Origin: an uncultured Alphaproteobacteria bacterium | GTDB taxonomy: Bacteria; Pseudomonadota; Alphaproteobacteria; RF32; CAG-239 | DNA: 59,597 nucleotides | Reading direction: 5' to 3' | Assembly: GCA_910584385.1 (NCBI GenBank) | Contig: CAJUAK010000009.1 | Location: 1-59,597 of the forward strand | Shown here: positions 50,953 to 59,597 of the stretch, in pieces | Layout: each line of letters begins with the position of its first letter | Position numbering within the stretch: the first letter of the stretch is position 1 | The notes under the pieces: model-generated | Databases searched by the model: none | What the model was told of the DNA's origin: nothing | What the model saw: the letters and a program-made list of their open reading frames with translations, nothing else | Position numbers and translations under genes: made by a program

Positions 50953-51134
50953 TTATAGAGAACTCTTATCTATAAGATTGGGCGAGCCGCCGATGTGCCA
51001 AGCCGCGGCGGTAGGTAGGGCAGCAACAGGGAAGCAAAACGCCCCGGCTATATTACCGTTATTCACAGAACCGCCAAACAAGGGGGGAACAGCGCCCGAC
51101 AGGTCGTCCACACAATCCCGTTTATATCTTTACA
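50953..51134 (-). pseudogene. Headless second copy of the tail-fibre C-terminus (variable repeat 2)
   Basis: Between in-frame stops, this segment encodes GGSVNNGNIAGAF, then LPTAAAWHIGGSP, clearly homologous to the last 50 residues of the tail-fibre protein. It has no ATG, and relative to the gene it has one base fewer in the upstream part. It may be a duplicated gene end or the former template slot after overwriting. It lies between the tail-fibre gene and the reverse transcriptase fragment. Confidence 0.75.
50980..51077 (-). repeat. DGR variable-repeat-like copy 2
   Basis: This 98-nt segment aligns without gaps to 51259-51356, with 78 identical positions. The last 13 coding-strand bases (CGGCGGCTCGCCC) contain no A and are identical, like the fixed GC-rich end where retrohoming starts. 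Confidence 0.8.
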
Positions 51135-51210
51135 CTTACAAAAGTTAAAACTTTCTTTCATTCAAAAAAAATAAATTTTCGGATTCGGCTTACGCCGAGA
51201 CAAAATGCTA

Positions 51211-51230
51211 AAGGGGGAGAAATCCCCCTT
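51211..51230. repeat. 8-bp hairpin with a 4-nt loop downstream of variable repeat 1
   Basis: AAGGGGGA, loop GAAA, TCCCCCTT on the plus strand (loop TTTC on the coding strand). It starts 11 bases past the tail-fibre stop codon. DGR targets often need such a hairpin just after the variable repeat. It could instead be a terminator, but it lacks a T tail. Confidence 0.55.
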
Positions 51231-51240
51231 CGCAACCCCC

Positions 51241-53895
51241 TTAAAGGTTATGATAAGAGGGCGAGCCGCCGTAGTTCCAAGCCGTGTTAGCAGGAAGGGC
51301 ATGAACATCGAAGCCAAACGCCCCGGCTATAAAACCGCTAGACACAGCACCGCCAAGGATAAGCTGATTTAATTGTCCATTATTTGTCCACATACCGTCG
51401 CAATAGAAGGTTGTAGAACTGCCGGAAGTCGCTTTCGGCACAATTCCATATTTACCGCCAACAAGAGGTTCATAGCGGTCAATATAGCTTTCAGAAGCCG
51501 CAGGCGGCACAAACCCGGTCGAGATATATCCCACGCCCGAGCGGTTAAATCCGCTTACTGTGGAGCCGTCAACGGTCGAATACGTCATCTTTACCTTAAT
51601 ATTACCTTTGTCGTTCATAAGGCCATTAGGACGCCGCCAGCGATGTCCATACCAATTATGCAATCCGAGAAATGTCATTCCGGCCGCAGCGCGATCTTTT
51701 GTTCCATACATCAAGCCTCTTGTAACTGCTGCATTATTGTTGCACGTCAGGCCGCTTGTTGATCCGCTCGCTCCTGCACCAAGCACGGATTGACTGTCGG
51801 TGGATTTGAACAATAACGGAAATAAAAGCACCATAAGCAATTCGTCAGCCCATAACGTCGTATTCCAACCCGTACCGTTAGCCATTGCAAGAGTTGCTTC
51901 CGTTTCTGCATTAGTCGAAGCTGTCGGCTTTCCTGTTGTTGCCACAGAACGCAGCTTGCCGTCAATATTCGTCCCTTCAAACATTGGCAAATAAAAATGT
52001 TCTGCATATTCTCCGGTTGAGGTTTTACAACTCCAACACTCAAAATCATCATCAAGTTTTATATTAGAAAACAAAACATTTATATAATTGTTTTCTTTCC
52101 AAACCTTAACAAATATCGCAGGAAATTCGCACATAAAGTTCCCACCATAGGCCGAATTTGACACATCAGACGATGTTCCGTCTTCTTTTAGAGTGAAGTT
52201 GTCAGGGTTTAAATAATAATCAACTTCGCCGGCATAGGTTAAGGCGCAAGGTTTCGGAATAAAGAAAGCTCTTTGCCAAGATCCCCAATTAAACTGATCG
52301 CTGACAAAATCCATGACGCAAGGATCATAAAAAGCATTGTCAGCATATTGCAGATATTCTACGCGTGTAGAAGGCACAGGATCAACCTCGTTGATCCGAT
52401 AGCCATACAACACCACTCCGAAGTTGTTGCGTTTGTCAAGACTATAAACCCCGTTTACAGACAAAGGGAAAGCTCTATAATACCAATCCGAAGCATTTTC
52501 CTGATTGTCTATAAGCGGATTATCTAGGTATTTATTCCGAGTTGTTATAATCTCAACAACATCTCCGTCGCTAATATCTTCCGGATAAGAGCCTTGCTTT
52601 TTAACAATGGTTGTTGATTTCCAAGAAGCCAAGACAAATCCGTCAATAATAGTGTCGCGCGGATCTTTCCACCACAATTTCACGGTGTCGGCTGTTTTTT
52701 CAATTCGTTTTTGTTCAATAACACTCATAGGTATTCCCTCGCTTCTAACTCTTTCCGCTAATGTTTGCGCCAATAAGGCAGATTGAGCGGCAGCACTTGC
52801 AGATCCTGCCGCGTTGTTTTTTGAAGCTTCCGCCGCTTCGGCAGAATTAGCCGCAGCGGTTGCGCTTGCGTCGATAACTTCCTGTTTTGCGGCAGCGTTA
52901 GCGTCAAAATCATTAGTCTTATTTGTCGCATTAGCGTTAAATTCTGTTACTTTGTTGTTGAAAAAGGCGTTAAAGCTGCTTGCGGTATTTTCGACTTCCG
53001 TCAGAGTTGTAGACGCATTTTCCGCCGATTGGGCTGCGGCAGTCGCCGAACTGGAAGCGGCCGCAACATAAGTCTGTAAATCAGGCTTAACTGTGTCTTC
53101 AACATAAGCATTGACATTATTTATCGCGGTTTCGGTGGCTTCTGCCGCAGCGTCGGAAATAGCCGCTTCGGCTTCATTACGGGCAATTTGCCTAACTTCC
53201 GTTTCTGCGTCTTGGACATATTGGTTAATCGTGGCGTTTGCTTCCGTTACCGTGGCGTTAATTTCGGCCTCTGCTTCGGTTTTTATAGTGCCTATGTCGA
53301 CTTTTGCAGCGTCAACATAGGACGTTACTTCGGCCAAAGTTTGTTCGGCACTTTCAACCGCTGACGTGGCATTACCTGCTGCCGAGGTCGCTTCGTCAGC
53401 CGCTTTGATTGCTTCGGCCGCAATTTCCGTTGCGCTATCAAGTTTACGATAAACTTCGTTAAGCAATTCTTCCGGCGTCTGATCTCCCGTTATATCTACT
53501 TTGGGACAGCGACTTATCTGTTCTTGGTGCTGCTGCAAAATCATTGTGTGCTTATCAAGGCATTGCTCTAATGTTTCGGCAGGCAATCCGTCAAAATCAT
53601 TGTAATCAGCTTCTTGCGTTGCGTCATACAAACGATAAATAACAATCGTCCAACTTGCGTCTTTGGCGTCAACGACGGTTACCTTTCCGCCTTTACGATT
53701 ATTATTAAGCTCGACAGAATAATCTCTGCCGTAAATAAGGGTTATTTCAGTTTCTCCGTTGCTAACAGAACACTTAATCGCTTTTTTTGCGTCTTCCGTT
53801 GAGGGATCTTTCAAAAGTGTATCGAAAGAAAAGTCATAGGTTAGCGATCCCATGACTTGCTTTCCGGTTTTAGATGTAGTATTTTCAACCGTCAT
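51241..53895 (-). CDS. Phage tail-fibre/receptor-binding protein with a DGR-diversified C-terminus
   Basis: This 884-residue protein has an N-terminal virion-attachment domain like that of T7-type fibres (TYDFSFDTLLKDP, YGRDYSVE, DGLPAETLEQCLDKHTM; about 1-125). An Ala-rich coiled-coil or collar stalk follows (about 140-395). The C-terminal half is globular and ends in a likely C-type-lectin-fold display domain (LHNWYGHRWRRPNG; GAVSSGFIAGAFGF; then AWNYGGSPSYHNL). Residues about 846-879 are the variable repeat. It starts behind AAAGGA. It would decide which host surface the phage binds. Confidence 0.85.
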   Translation of the reverse strand: MTVENTTSKTGKQVMGSLTYDFSFDTLLKDPSTEDAKKAIKCSVSNGETEITLIYGRDYSVELNNNRKGGKVTVVDAKDASWTIVIYRLYDATQEADYNDFDGLPAETLEQCLDKHTMILQQHQEQISRCPKVDITGDQTPEELLNEVYRKLDSATEIAAEAIKAADEATSAAGNATSAVESAEQTLAEVTSYVDAAKVDIGTIKTEAEAEINATVTEANATINQYVQDAETEVRQIARNEAEAAISDAAAEATETAINNVNAYVEDTVKPDLQTYVAAASSSATAAAQSAENASTTLTEVENTASSFNAFFNNKVTEFNANATNKTNDFDANAAAKQEVIDASATAAANSAEAAEASKNNAAGSASAAAQSALLAQTLAERVRSEGIPMSVIEQKRIEKTADTVKLWWKDPRDTIIDGFVLASWKSTTIVKKQGSYPEDISDGDVVEIITTRNKYLDNPLIDNQENASDWYYRAFPLSVNGVYSLDKRNNFGVVLYGYRINEVDPVPSTRVEYLQYADNAFYDPCVMDFVSDQFNWGSWQRAFFIPKPCALTYAGEVDYYLNPDNFTLKEDGTSSDVSNSAYGGNFMCEFPAIFVKVWKENNYINVLFSNIKLDDDFECWSCKTSTGEYAEHFYLPMFEGTNIDGKLRSVATTGKPTASTNAETEATLAMANGTGWNTTLWADELLMVLLFPLLFKSTDSQSVLGAGASGSTSGLTCNNNAAVTRGLMYGTKDRAAAGMTFLGLHNWYGHRWRRPNGLMNDKGNIKVKMTYSTVDGSTVSGFNRSGVGYISTGFVPPAASESYIDRYEPLVGGKYGIVPKATSGSSTTFYCDGMWTNNGQLNQLILGGAVSSGFIAGAFGFDVHALPANTAWNYGGSPSYHNL
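51259..51356 (-). repeat. DGR variable repeat 1 (3' end of the tail-fibre gene)
   Basis: Compared with 50980-51077 there are 20 differences in 98 positions. At 15 of these one copy has A on the coding strand; the other 5 are pairs without A. Only 4 positions with a coding-strand A are shared by both copies. This is the adenine-directed pattern of DGR mutagenesis. Confidence 0.8.
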
Positions 53896-53912
53896 TTGGA
53901 TTTTTCCTTTCG

Positions 53913-56900
53913 TTAATCATTAAACTTGTTTCTGATTTCTTCCGTCTTGTTGTTGGCGACGCGTGCAATTTCTGTTATCTTTCTTTCAAGGTTTATAACA
54001 GACTTTGTCTTATCGGCGGCCGACATCTTCGGGTCGTCATAGATCCGGTTAAGCTCTTTTTTGACCTTTTGAAGCCGCTTTTTGCTGCCCTTGATAGCGT
54101 TATATGCTTCAAGTTCAAAAGCATGGTTGCGCCGATATTCTACCTTATCAGTTCCGGACTTTTGATTATAGGCCGTGTGAATTTGCAAAAACTTTTGATA
54201 ATCATTCGCAAATTGTTGATAAGACTTGCTTCGCGTTCCGTCCGGAAGGCGGCCGATAAGTGCGCCGACTAACGGAACATCTTTTTTTATAATAATGTCC
54301 TGGGGGACTTCTTCGCCGTTCCAACGCTTGAACTGATCCAACATATTTTCTCCTGCACGGATTGTCTGCTTTCCGACAGTAGAGGTTAGCCCGAAAATAG
54401 TATTATCAACGATTGCCGGAGAAACACCCAAACTTTCGCCAATCGCAACACCAAGTTGTGAAGTTGTTTTATTTTTGCGTTCTTCTGGCGGCAACCCTTC
54501 AAGCCATTTCGGATAAATCGGCCGTCCCATAAAGAAGTTGTAGTTCGTTGTTGCTTCAACAGCCACTTGCCCGACGGGCGACAAAAGCGAACCGTATGTT
54601 TGAACCGGCGACATTGAACCGATCATTCCGGCCATAAGTTCCCAAAATCCGCGTGCTTCCGGTTTTTGGCCTTTATATCCCCAAATCATAAAGTCTTCAA
54701 AGGCCGTCCCCATATAGCCAACAGTAAACGGCTTTGGAAATGTAACGAGTTCGCCATTGACAAAGAAACACCAATTATTGTCGCGAACATAGTCCGGAAT
54801 TTCCAACCACCGGCGACGTTCTTCTTCCGGTGCGCCATAGAGATAATAACCTGTGATAGCAATCGAAGGAAAAGCAATCGTCGCCATGGAGTTAAAGAAA
54901 AAAGCCTTTGGATTTTTCTTTATCGTCCGAGCAAGTTTATCGGCAGACTGTAAACCGACATTGAAAAACGGGACAAGTCTGTTGACAATGCGGCTTATTT
55001 CGCCACCGCGCCCAAAGTCAACGGTTGCTTCACGGCTTTTGTGTGCGGCCATAAGATCGGATAAACCGGCTTGTTTGGCTTTCGTATAAGCTCCAAGTCG
55101 CGTCGCTTCCTCAATAGCTTGCGAAGGCGTGCCAATTAACTTATTCCACCCTTTGACAAGGGCAGACGCCGGAGAAGCAAGAACGTTTACATACCGTCGC
55201 CAATCAGTCCAACCGGTGTCGTCCATGATTTTTAACGTATTGAAAAAACGCCCTTTCGGATTTTGAAGCTCGTCAAGATACTGTTTCGCTCCTTTTTCGC
55301 TCCAATCATAGAAGCCGCCGCCTGCACCGCCGGAACGCTCCCATTCATTATAAAGCTTTCCTTTGCCGATAATCTGACATAACGACTTTATTGTCTGCAA
55401 AGGCGTTGTCTTCATTCCCTGATCGGTTTGAACAAAGGCCGTGAACTGATCTTTTATAAAGTTTCTGAAAATGAAGTTTGGTGTTGTCGTTGCACCCCAA
55501 CGCAACAAGGTTGCCGGTTGGCTCATAACCTTCAAAAACTTTGAAACAAAACCAAGCTGTATTGGGCTTAACTTGTGCATTGCTTCATAAATCGGTTTTG
55601 ACACCTCAACAAACTTTCTTTTCCCGTCTTCGTAATATTCAATCACGTTTCCATAAGGTTTTTGTTTTGAAGGGACAAAAACGTCCGTTTCGATTTCTTC
55701 GGTTGCCGAAGCGGAAGACGGACGAATATCTTTCAAAAAGCGAAGCTTTGGAGAGTTAAACAGTCCTTCAATAAACCTGTATGTTTCCGGGGCAACCTTC
55801 CTCATATAGGCTTTTGACGAGAAATAAAGATCAAAAGCATTTGCGATTGCTTCGCGAGGGCTTTTAACATATTCAACGTAATCGTCCGGAAGGTTTGCCG
55901 CCTTTTCTGTAAACTTGACTTGTCCTTTTTCGGAAGTCAAACCAACAATAGGAAAAAAGCGGTCTTCCGCAAGTTTGCTTATTTCGTTTAATACAACGTC
56001 GTTGCTTTTGATCTTTTCGCTAACACCAAGAACAAAATCGATCATGTGGCCGAACTCATGCGACAAAGTCCTGTCTTGTGATCCAAGGCGTTTTCGAATA
56101 GAGTTTTCTTGCGAATTGTAAAGGCCAAGGATAAGGCCTTCGCTTTTCGCTTTGCCGATCGTTTTAACGTGTTCAACCGTACCACCGAAAAAGTCGATTG
56201 CTTTTTCTAACTGTTGACGGAAACGCGGATCGTATGCGACCTTTGTTTTGGCTGTTCCGTGTTCGAATATAGGCTTTTTAGCTTGCACATATTCCGGCAT
56301 AAAATCTTTAAGATCTGCAACCGAACGCGCAATTCTGTTTCGATAAGCCAAGTCAAGCGTCTTTGCGGCATTGTTAGCAATAGATATAAAGATGTCCTTA
56401 ACATCACGTTCCGAACCCTTAATCCGTTTAACAACCTTGCTTGTTTTTGTTTCGTCAAAAACACCACGTCCACCGACACCGGCAATCTGTTTGTCTTCAA
56501 TAACGCGCTTAAAAGGCACATAGTGCTTATGCCTGCTTGTTATATCATCAAACTGTTTTTGACTTAAATTTCCCGAGCGAACAAGATTTTCAAGTATGCG
56601 CTGTTGAAATCCGTAGATCCTGTTCCCAAAATCTACAAACATCTCCAAGTCTTCCCCGTACTTATCGCTTAACCGGAGCAAATTTTCGGCCGATTGTTTC
56701 TTTTGCGCTTCCGTAACCTCGACGTCTTCCATTTCGTCCAAGTCTTGTAAATACCTACGAGCAACAAGAAAGTCGTTCAAATCCTGACGGGCTTTTTCCT
56801 TGTTTGGCTCGACGTTGTTCATGGTGGCAAAAAAATCTTTCAAGATCGGTGTTAATCCTTCGCCTGTAACGACTTCGTTTCCCATTTCGTCAATATAATA

Positions 56901-59597
56901 GGTTTCGTCCGAAATGTTTTTCTCAATCATTCTCGCCGAATACTGATAAGCACGCGCCAACAAATCAGGTCTTTGCCCGTCTTTGAGTTCTATGCGCTCG
57001 TCTTCTGCTAATTTTTGAAGCGGGACAATATCGTCAAGCCATTTTCTATAAGCAAGCTCGAAGGTGCTTTCGTTGTCGTCGATTTTTATTTCGGCAGTTT
57101 CTTCGGCTTTTTTTGCTTCGCCTTCTTTTGTTTCGGCCGTCTGTTTTGTATCGCTGCTTTCTTCCGGAAAAAAGTTTTCCGGAACGGCGTCTGGCAGCAC
57201 ATCGAAAACACTTTCGTTTTGTCCTTCCAACAAACCGCGGTAATGCTTCATAAGCTTTTCGTCGGTGTAGAAGTTATCTAATTGCTGCCGCTGAAATAAC
57301 AGCCTTTTAACTTCTTTTCCGATTGTTTCCGGTGTTGCCTTAAACGAAAGTCCCATTTTTTTAGCTAATTCTGGATTCTTCAAAGCTCCGCGGACGGCCG
57401 AAATTTTGGCGTCAATATCTTTTTTGTCCTTCGCAACAAGCTTTGCGATCTTTTCTGCTTCTTTTATCACGCCGTCGTCAAAACCGAAAAGATCTCCGCC
57501 GGTTTCTTCTGACGGTTTTGTTTGTGATAACAAGGCCGTGTATGATTGCAATTCTTCCGCGCTCATTTTATCCGCTGCTTTAATTCCTGCCGCCTGCGCC
57601 GCTTCGTTATTAGGCGCACCGTTGGCAATGGCTTCGGCTTTGGTGTCTGATATTTTACCGTCAATAAACAAAGAATAAAGACCGGCTTCGGCTTTGCTTG
57701 CGATATTAAAAGCGTGGCCGCCCTTGCGCTGCAAGAGTCCCTTACTTTCGGCTTCTTCCTTTGTCATTTTCTTGCTTTTAAAATAACGGACATAGTCGCG
57801 AATAGTGCCTTTTTCGTCTTTTATGTTTTGTTCAACATCGAACATTCGCGCTTGTTCTGCCGTGAAGCCGTCGGCTTCTCTGACAACCTGCGCCGGAATA
57901 GTTGCTTCACCGGTTCTTTTGGCAAGATCAAGCCGGTGTCTTCCGGTTATAACTTCCATGCGGCCGTCGTTTCTTTCCCAAACAACAATCGGAGCAGTCC
58001 CCAAACGGTCATAGGTCCCTTGCAATTCTTCGCCGGTAACGACGCCGTTTTCGTTTGCGCCTTCCTTAAAGTTCGGAATATCCGGCGAAAGAAAGATCTG
58101 TTCAACCGGCAATTCTTGAATTGCGACTGGTGGATTGATTGCGCCGACCTCTTTGTTGACTTCGCGATTAACAACCTTGTCTTGTTCGGCTGTCGACAAT
58201 CCCTTCATTACGGCCGGATTAAAACCCTTTGAATAAAGATAATTAAGGCCTGAACGCGCGCCGCCTGCAATACTTATGACGCCGGCTTCGACTAAAAATT
58301 GATCCCACCCCGGCATTAAAGCGTTGCCGATACTGTCGAAATAGCTGTCGCCCTGCGGATTTAATCCGGTAACAGCGCCAAGCAAACTTTCCAATCGTTC
58401 TTCCCCGATTTCGCCTAAAACGTTGCTATAACCACCGGCAGAAAACATTTTAGAAATAGGGGTGTCCTTATACTTTTCTGTCTGTCTAGCAAGTTTAACG
58501 ATCCCGTTTCTAACTTTTTCCGGCAAACGGTTATAAATCGGGCTAACGCCTTTTTTAACAAGTCCGGTAATAGCTTCGCCGGATTCTTCTGACAACGCCG
58601 TAATTGTCGTTAAGCCAAAAGCCTTCAAAACCATTGTCGCCGGTTTATCCTGATTTTCATTAAAAAGGATTTGCCCGTTTTCGCTTAAACTATATGCAGA
58701 GTTAAGACGAATATCATTATAATTGTTATAAACTTGCCCCGGCATGAACAATGCGCGTCCGGCAGCACTTCCGACGACTTCGCTTGTTTTTACTGCTGCC
58801 GCGCCGATTTTTCCGCTTGCCGTAACTTTGGCCGCTGTTTCTGCGACTTTTTTCCCGACGACGCTTGTCCCGACTTTTTTAGCCGTAGCACCGACAAGAC
58901 CTTTTGCGGTGGCGTATTCAATCATAAAAGCCGGCATTTGTGCCAAGCCGTCAACAATACGTCCGCCGATAGAGTGGCCGCGAACTGTCTGTTCGATACC
59001 GTCTAGAATATACTCTTTGACGTTTTCGTCTTCTTCTGCGCTTAATGTTTCGCCGGATTTTATTTTATCCATAATGTTGGCAATCTTGCCTTTTTCGTAA
59101 CCCTCAACAAAAGATCCGACAAACGGCGTATTTCCCCACTTAACGTTCTTTTTTGCGCTTTCAAAAACGCCGATCGCACCTTTTGATTTAAATTCCTCAA
59201 ACTGTTCGGCCGTGATAAGGTTTGACACCATATTTTTATTTTGTTCAAGAAAGTTCAAACGATCATCGACAGTTTTGCGATAGGCCGAAATTCCCGATCC
59301 TATCCAACTGACGGGATTGTACCATTGAAAATTCGTGTTGCCGTTTTCATCTCTTGAAAGCTGCGAAATAGCTTCAAGAGGGCTGTTTTGCCATTCCTGA
59401 CGCTTTTCTGATACAAAACCGTTGATGTCAATTGTGGCATTGTCGAAAACATTTTTATTCGTTTCTGCCGCAGAAGGGGCGACACCACCGAATAAATCGT
59501 CCGGATCTTCCGCCGTCCCGTTTGGCGTGATGTTCATAAGTTCGAATAAATCGTCCGGATCTTCCGCCGTCCCGTTTGGCGTGATGTTCATAAGTTC
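53913..59597 (-). CDS. Giant polyvalent virion protein (ParB-like and HExxH domains), 5' end outside the window
   Basis: The frame covers at least 1894 residues and is open at the window edge; the first ATG inside (59591) sits in a tandem repeat, so the true start may lie beyond. An Ala/Gly-rich N-terminal part (about 200-300) precedes a ParB/sulfiredoxin-like domain (VEVITGRHRLDLAKR-type motif near 550, here MEVITGRHRLDLAKR). A metallopeptidase motif SHEFGHMID (His1178, Glu1179, His1182) follows, with a long helical C-terminus containing a hydrophobic patch (AFFFNSMATIAFPSIAITGY). Such multidomain proteins are packaged and injected by podovirus-like phages to protect or modify DNA and the host. 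It lies 17 bases upstream of the tail-fibre gene. Confidence 0.75.
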   Translation of the reverse strand, partial: ELMNITPNGTAEDPDDLFELMNITPNGTAEDPDDLFGGVAPSAAETNKNVFDNATIDINGFVSEKRQEWQNSPLEAISQLSRDENGNTNFQWYNPVSWIGSGISAYRKTVDDRLNFLEQNKNMVSNLITAEQFEEFKSKGAIGVFESAKKNVKWGNTPFVGSFVEGYEKGKIANIMDKIKSGETLSAEEDENVKEYILDGIEQTVRGHSIGGRIVDGLAQMPAFMIEYATAKGLVGATAKKVGTSVVGKKVAETAAKVTASGKIGAAAVKTSEVVGSAAGRALFMPGQVYNNYNDIRLNSAYSLSENGQILFNENQDKPATMVLKAFGLTTITALSEESGEAITGLVKKGVSPIYNRLPEKVRNGIVKLARQTEKYKDTPISKMFSAGGYSNVLGEIGEERLESLLGAVTGLNPQGDSYFDSIGNALMPGWDQFLVEAGVISIAGGARSGLNYLYSKGFNPAVMKGLSTAEQDKVVNREVNKEVGAINPPVAIQELPVEQIFLSPDIPNFKEGANENGVVTGEELQGTYDRLGTAPIVVWERNDGRMEVITGRHRLDLAKRTGEATIPAQVVREADGFTAEQARMFDVEQNIKDEKGTIRDYVRYFKSKKMTKEEAESKGLLQRKGGHAFNIASKAEAGLYSLFIDGKISDTKAEAIANGAPNNEAAQAAGIKAADKMSAEELQSYTALLSQTKPSEETGGDLFGFDDGVIKEAEKIAKLVAKDKKDIDAKISAVRGALKNPELAKKMGLSFKATPETIGKEVKRLLFQRQQLDNFYTDEKLMKHYRGLLEGQNESVFDVLPDAVPENFFPEESSDTKQTAETKEGEAKKAEETAEIKIDDNESTFELAYRKWLDDIVPLQKLAEDERIELKDGQRPDLLARAYQYSARMIEKNISDETYYIDEMGNEVVTGEGLTPILKDFFATMNNVEPNKEKARQDLNDFLVARRYLQDLDEMEDVEVTEAQKKQSAENLLRLSDKYGEDLEMFVDFGNRIYGFQQRILENLVRSGNLSQKQFDDITSRHKHYVPFKRVIEDKQIAGVGGRGVFDETKTSKVVKRIKGSERDVKDIFISIANNAAKTLDLAYRNRIARSVADLKDFMPEYVQAKKPIFEHGTAKTKVAYDPRFRQQLEKAIDFFGGTVEHVKTIGKAKSEGLILGLYNSQENSIRKRLGSQDRTLSHEFGHMIDFVLGVSEKIKSNDVVLNEISKLAEDRFFPIVGLTSEKGQVKFTEKAANLPDDYVEYVKSPREAIANAFDLYFSSKAYMRKVAPETYRFIEGLFNSPKLRFLKDIRPSSASATEEIETDVFVPSKQKPYGNVIEYYEDGKRKFVEVSKPIYEAMHKLSPIQLGFVSKFLKVMSQPATLLRWGATTTPNFIFRNFIKDQFTAFVQTDQGMKTTPLQTIKSLCQIIGKGKLYNEWERSGGAGGGFYDWSEKGAKQYLDELQNPKGRFFNTLKIMDDTGWTDWRRYVNVLASPASALVKGWNKLIGTPSQAIEEATRLGAYTKAKQAGLSDLMAAHKSREATVDFGRGGEISRIVNRLVPFFNVGLQSADKLARTIKKNPKAFFFNSMATIAFPSIAITGYYLYGAPEEERRRWLEIPDYVRDNNWCFFVNGELVTFPKPFTVGYMGTAFEDFMIWGYKGQKPEARGFWELMAGMIGSMSPVQTYGSLLSPVGQVAVEATTNYNFFMGRPIYPKWLEGLPPEERKNKTTSQLGVAIGESLGVSPAIVDNTIFGLTSTVGKQTIRAGENMLDQFKRWNGEEVPQDIIIKKDVPLVGALIGRLPDGTRSKSYQQFANDYQKFLQIHTAYNQKSGTDKVEYRRNHAFELEAYNAIKGSKKRLQKVKKELNRIYDDPKMSAADKTKSVINLERKITEIARVANNKTEEIRNKFND
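59489..59596 (-). repeat. Two exact 54-bp tandem repeats at the window end
   Basis: Units 59489-59542 and 59543-59596 are identical and in frame, each encoding an 18-residue repeat (MNITPNGTAEDPDDLFEL). The next unit seems to begin at the last base. This may be a real peptide repeat at the protein start or an assembly artefact at a contig end. Confidence 0.85.

Noticed and set aside
50980..51077. Reading this copy as the DGR template repeat
   Set aside because: It occupies the usual template position, but only 8 of the 20 differing sites carry A on its coding strand, and its variable codons look already diversified.
1..59597. CRISPR array
   Set aside because: No series of short regularly spaced direct repeats was seen; the repeats present are the variable-repeat pair, the RNA modules and the 54-bp tandem pair.

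Overview
The window looks like chromosome of an AT-rich alphaproteobacterium adapted to an anaerobic, probably gut, habitat. The evidence is the gene content: an MlaEFD-type lipid transporter with an N-terminal STAS domain on the permease, MutS, the L13-S9 pair, BirA followed by RNase J, a YcgN-family protein, alpha-2-macroglobulin with PBP1C, and a rubredoxin-first (reverse) rubrerythrin. The order 'three NuoL/M/N-like genes, birA, rnj' matches the end of the usual alphaproteobacterial nuo cluster, but no other complex I gene is present. Assignment to a named genus is not possible from sequence alone.

Layout. 0-2 kb: hairpins, a possible small RNA and a minus-strand ECF sigma operon (short membrane anti-sigma candidate, sigma factor, Spy/CnrX-like periplasmic sensor, His-rich secreted protein), divergent from a MATE pump. 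3.5-7 kb: secreted HExxH protein, HdeD-like protein and CNNM/CorC-type transporter. 6.9-10.7 kb: lipid-asymmetry ABC operon and a small membrane protein. 10.75-11.31 kb: a roughly 525-nt gene-free transcription unit with its own promoter and terminator, read here as a structured noncoding RNA with an internal duplication. 11.3-14.2 kb: flavodoxin-like protein and DXS-like enzyme under a MerR-type promoter, with the MerR gene divergent. 14.2-26 kb: MscS-family channel, A2M-pbpC and CreD. 26-28.4 kb: small hypothetical genes and tRNA-Lys. 28.5-40.7 kb: the NuoLMN-like triad, birA, rnj, a PhoR-like kinase, mutS, rplM and rpsI. 40.9-47.8 kb: reverse rubrerythrin followed by accessory genes, including a large protein with a possible HNH/LHH centre, a nucleotidyltransferase-like protein, and a gene frameshifted at a run of nine G.

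From about 48.2 kb to the end the window is a prophage edge, read on the minus strand. It starts with a serine-recombinase fragment. It continues with a lysis cassette (overlapping Rz/Rz1 spanins, SleB-type endolysin, holin candidate), small tail-module ORFs, an 884-residue tail-fibre protein and a giant polyvalent virion protein that runs off the window.

The most interesting feature is a diversity-generating retroelement (DGR) footprint at 50.7-51.4 kb. The 3' end of the tail-fibre gene and a second, headless copy just downstream are about 80 percent identical. Their differences fall almost entirely at positions where at least one copy has an adenine on the coding strand. Neither copy fits as the template of the other, so both look like diversified variable repeats. 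Next to them lies the N-terminal stub of a DGR-type reverse transcriptase. Template and intact reverse transcriptase are not in the window. Other leads are the 525-nt RNA, a solo IS200/IS605-like hairpin element with a covarying second copy, the degenerate NuoLMN triad and the DXS-like enzyme with altered substrate motifs.
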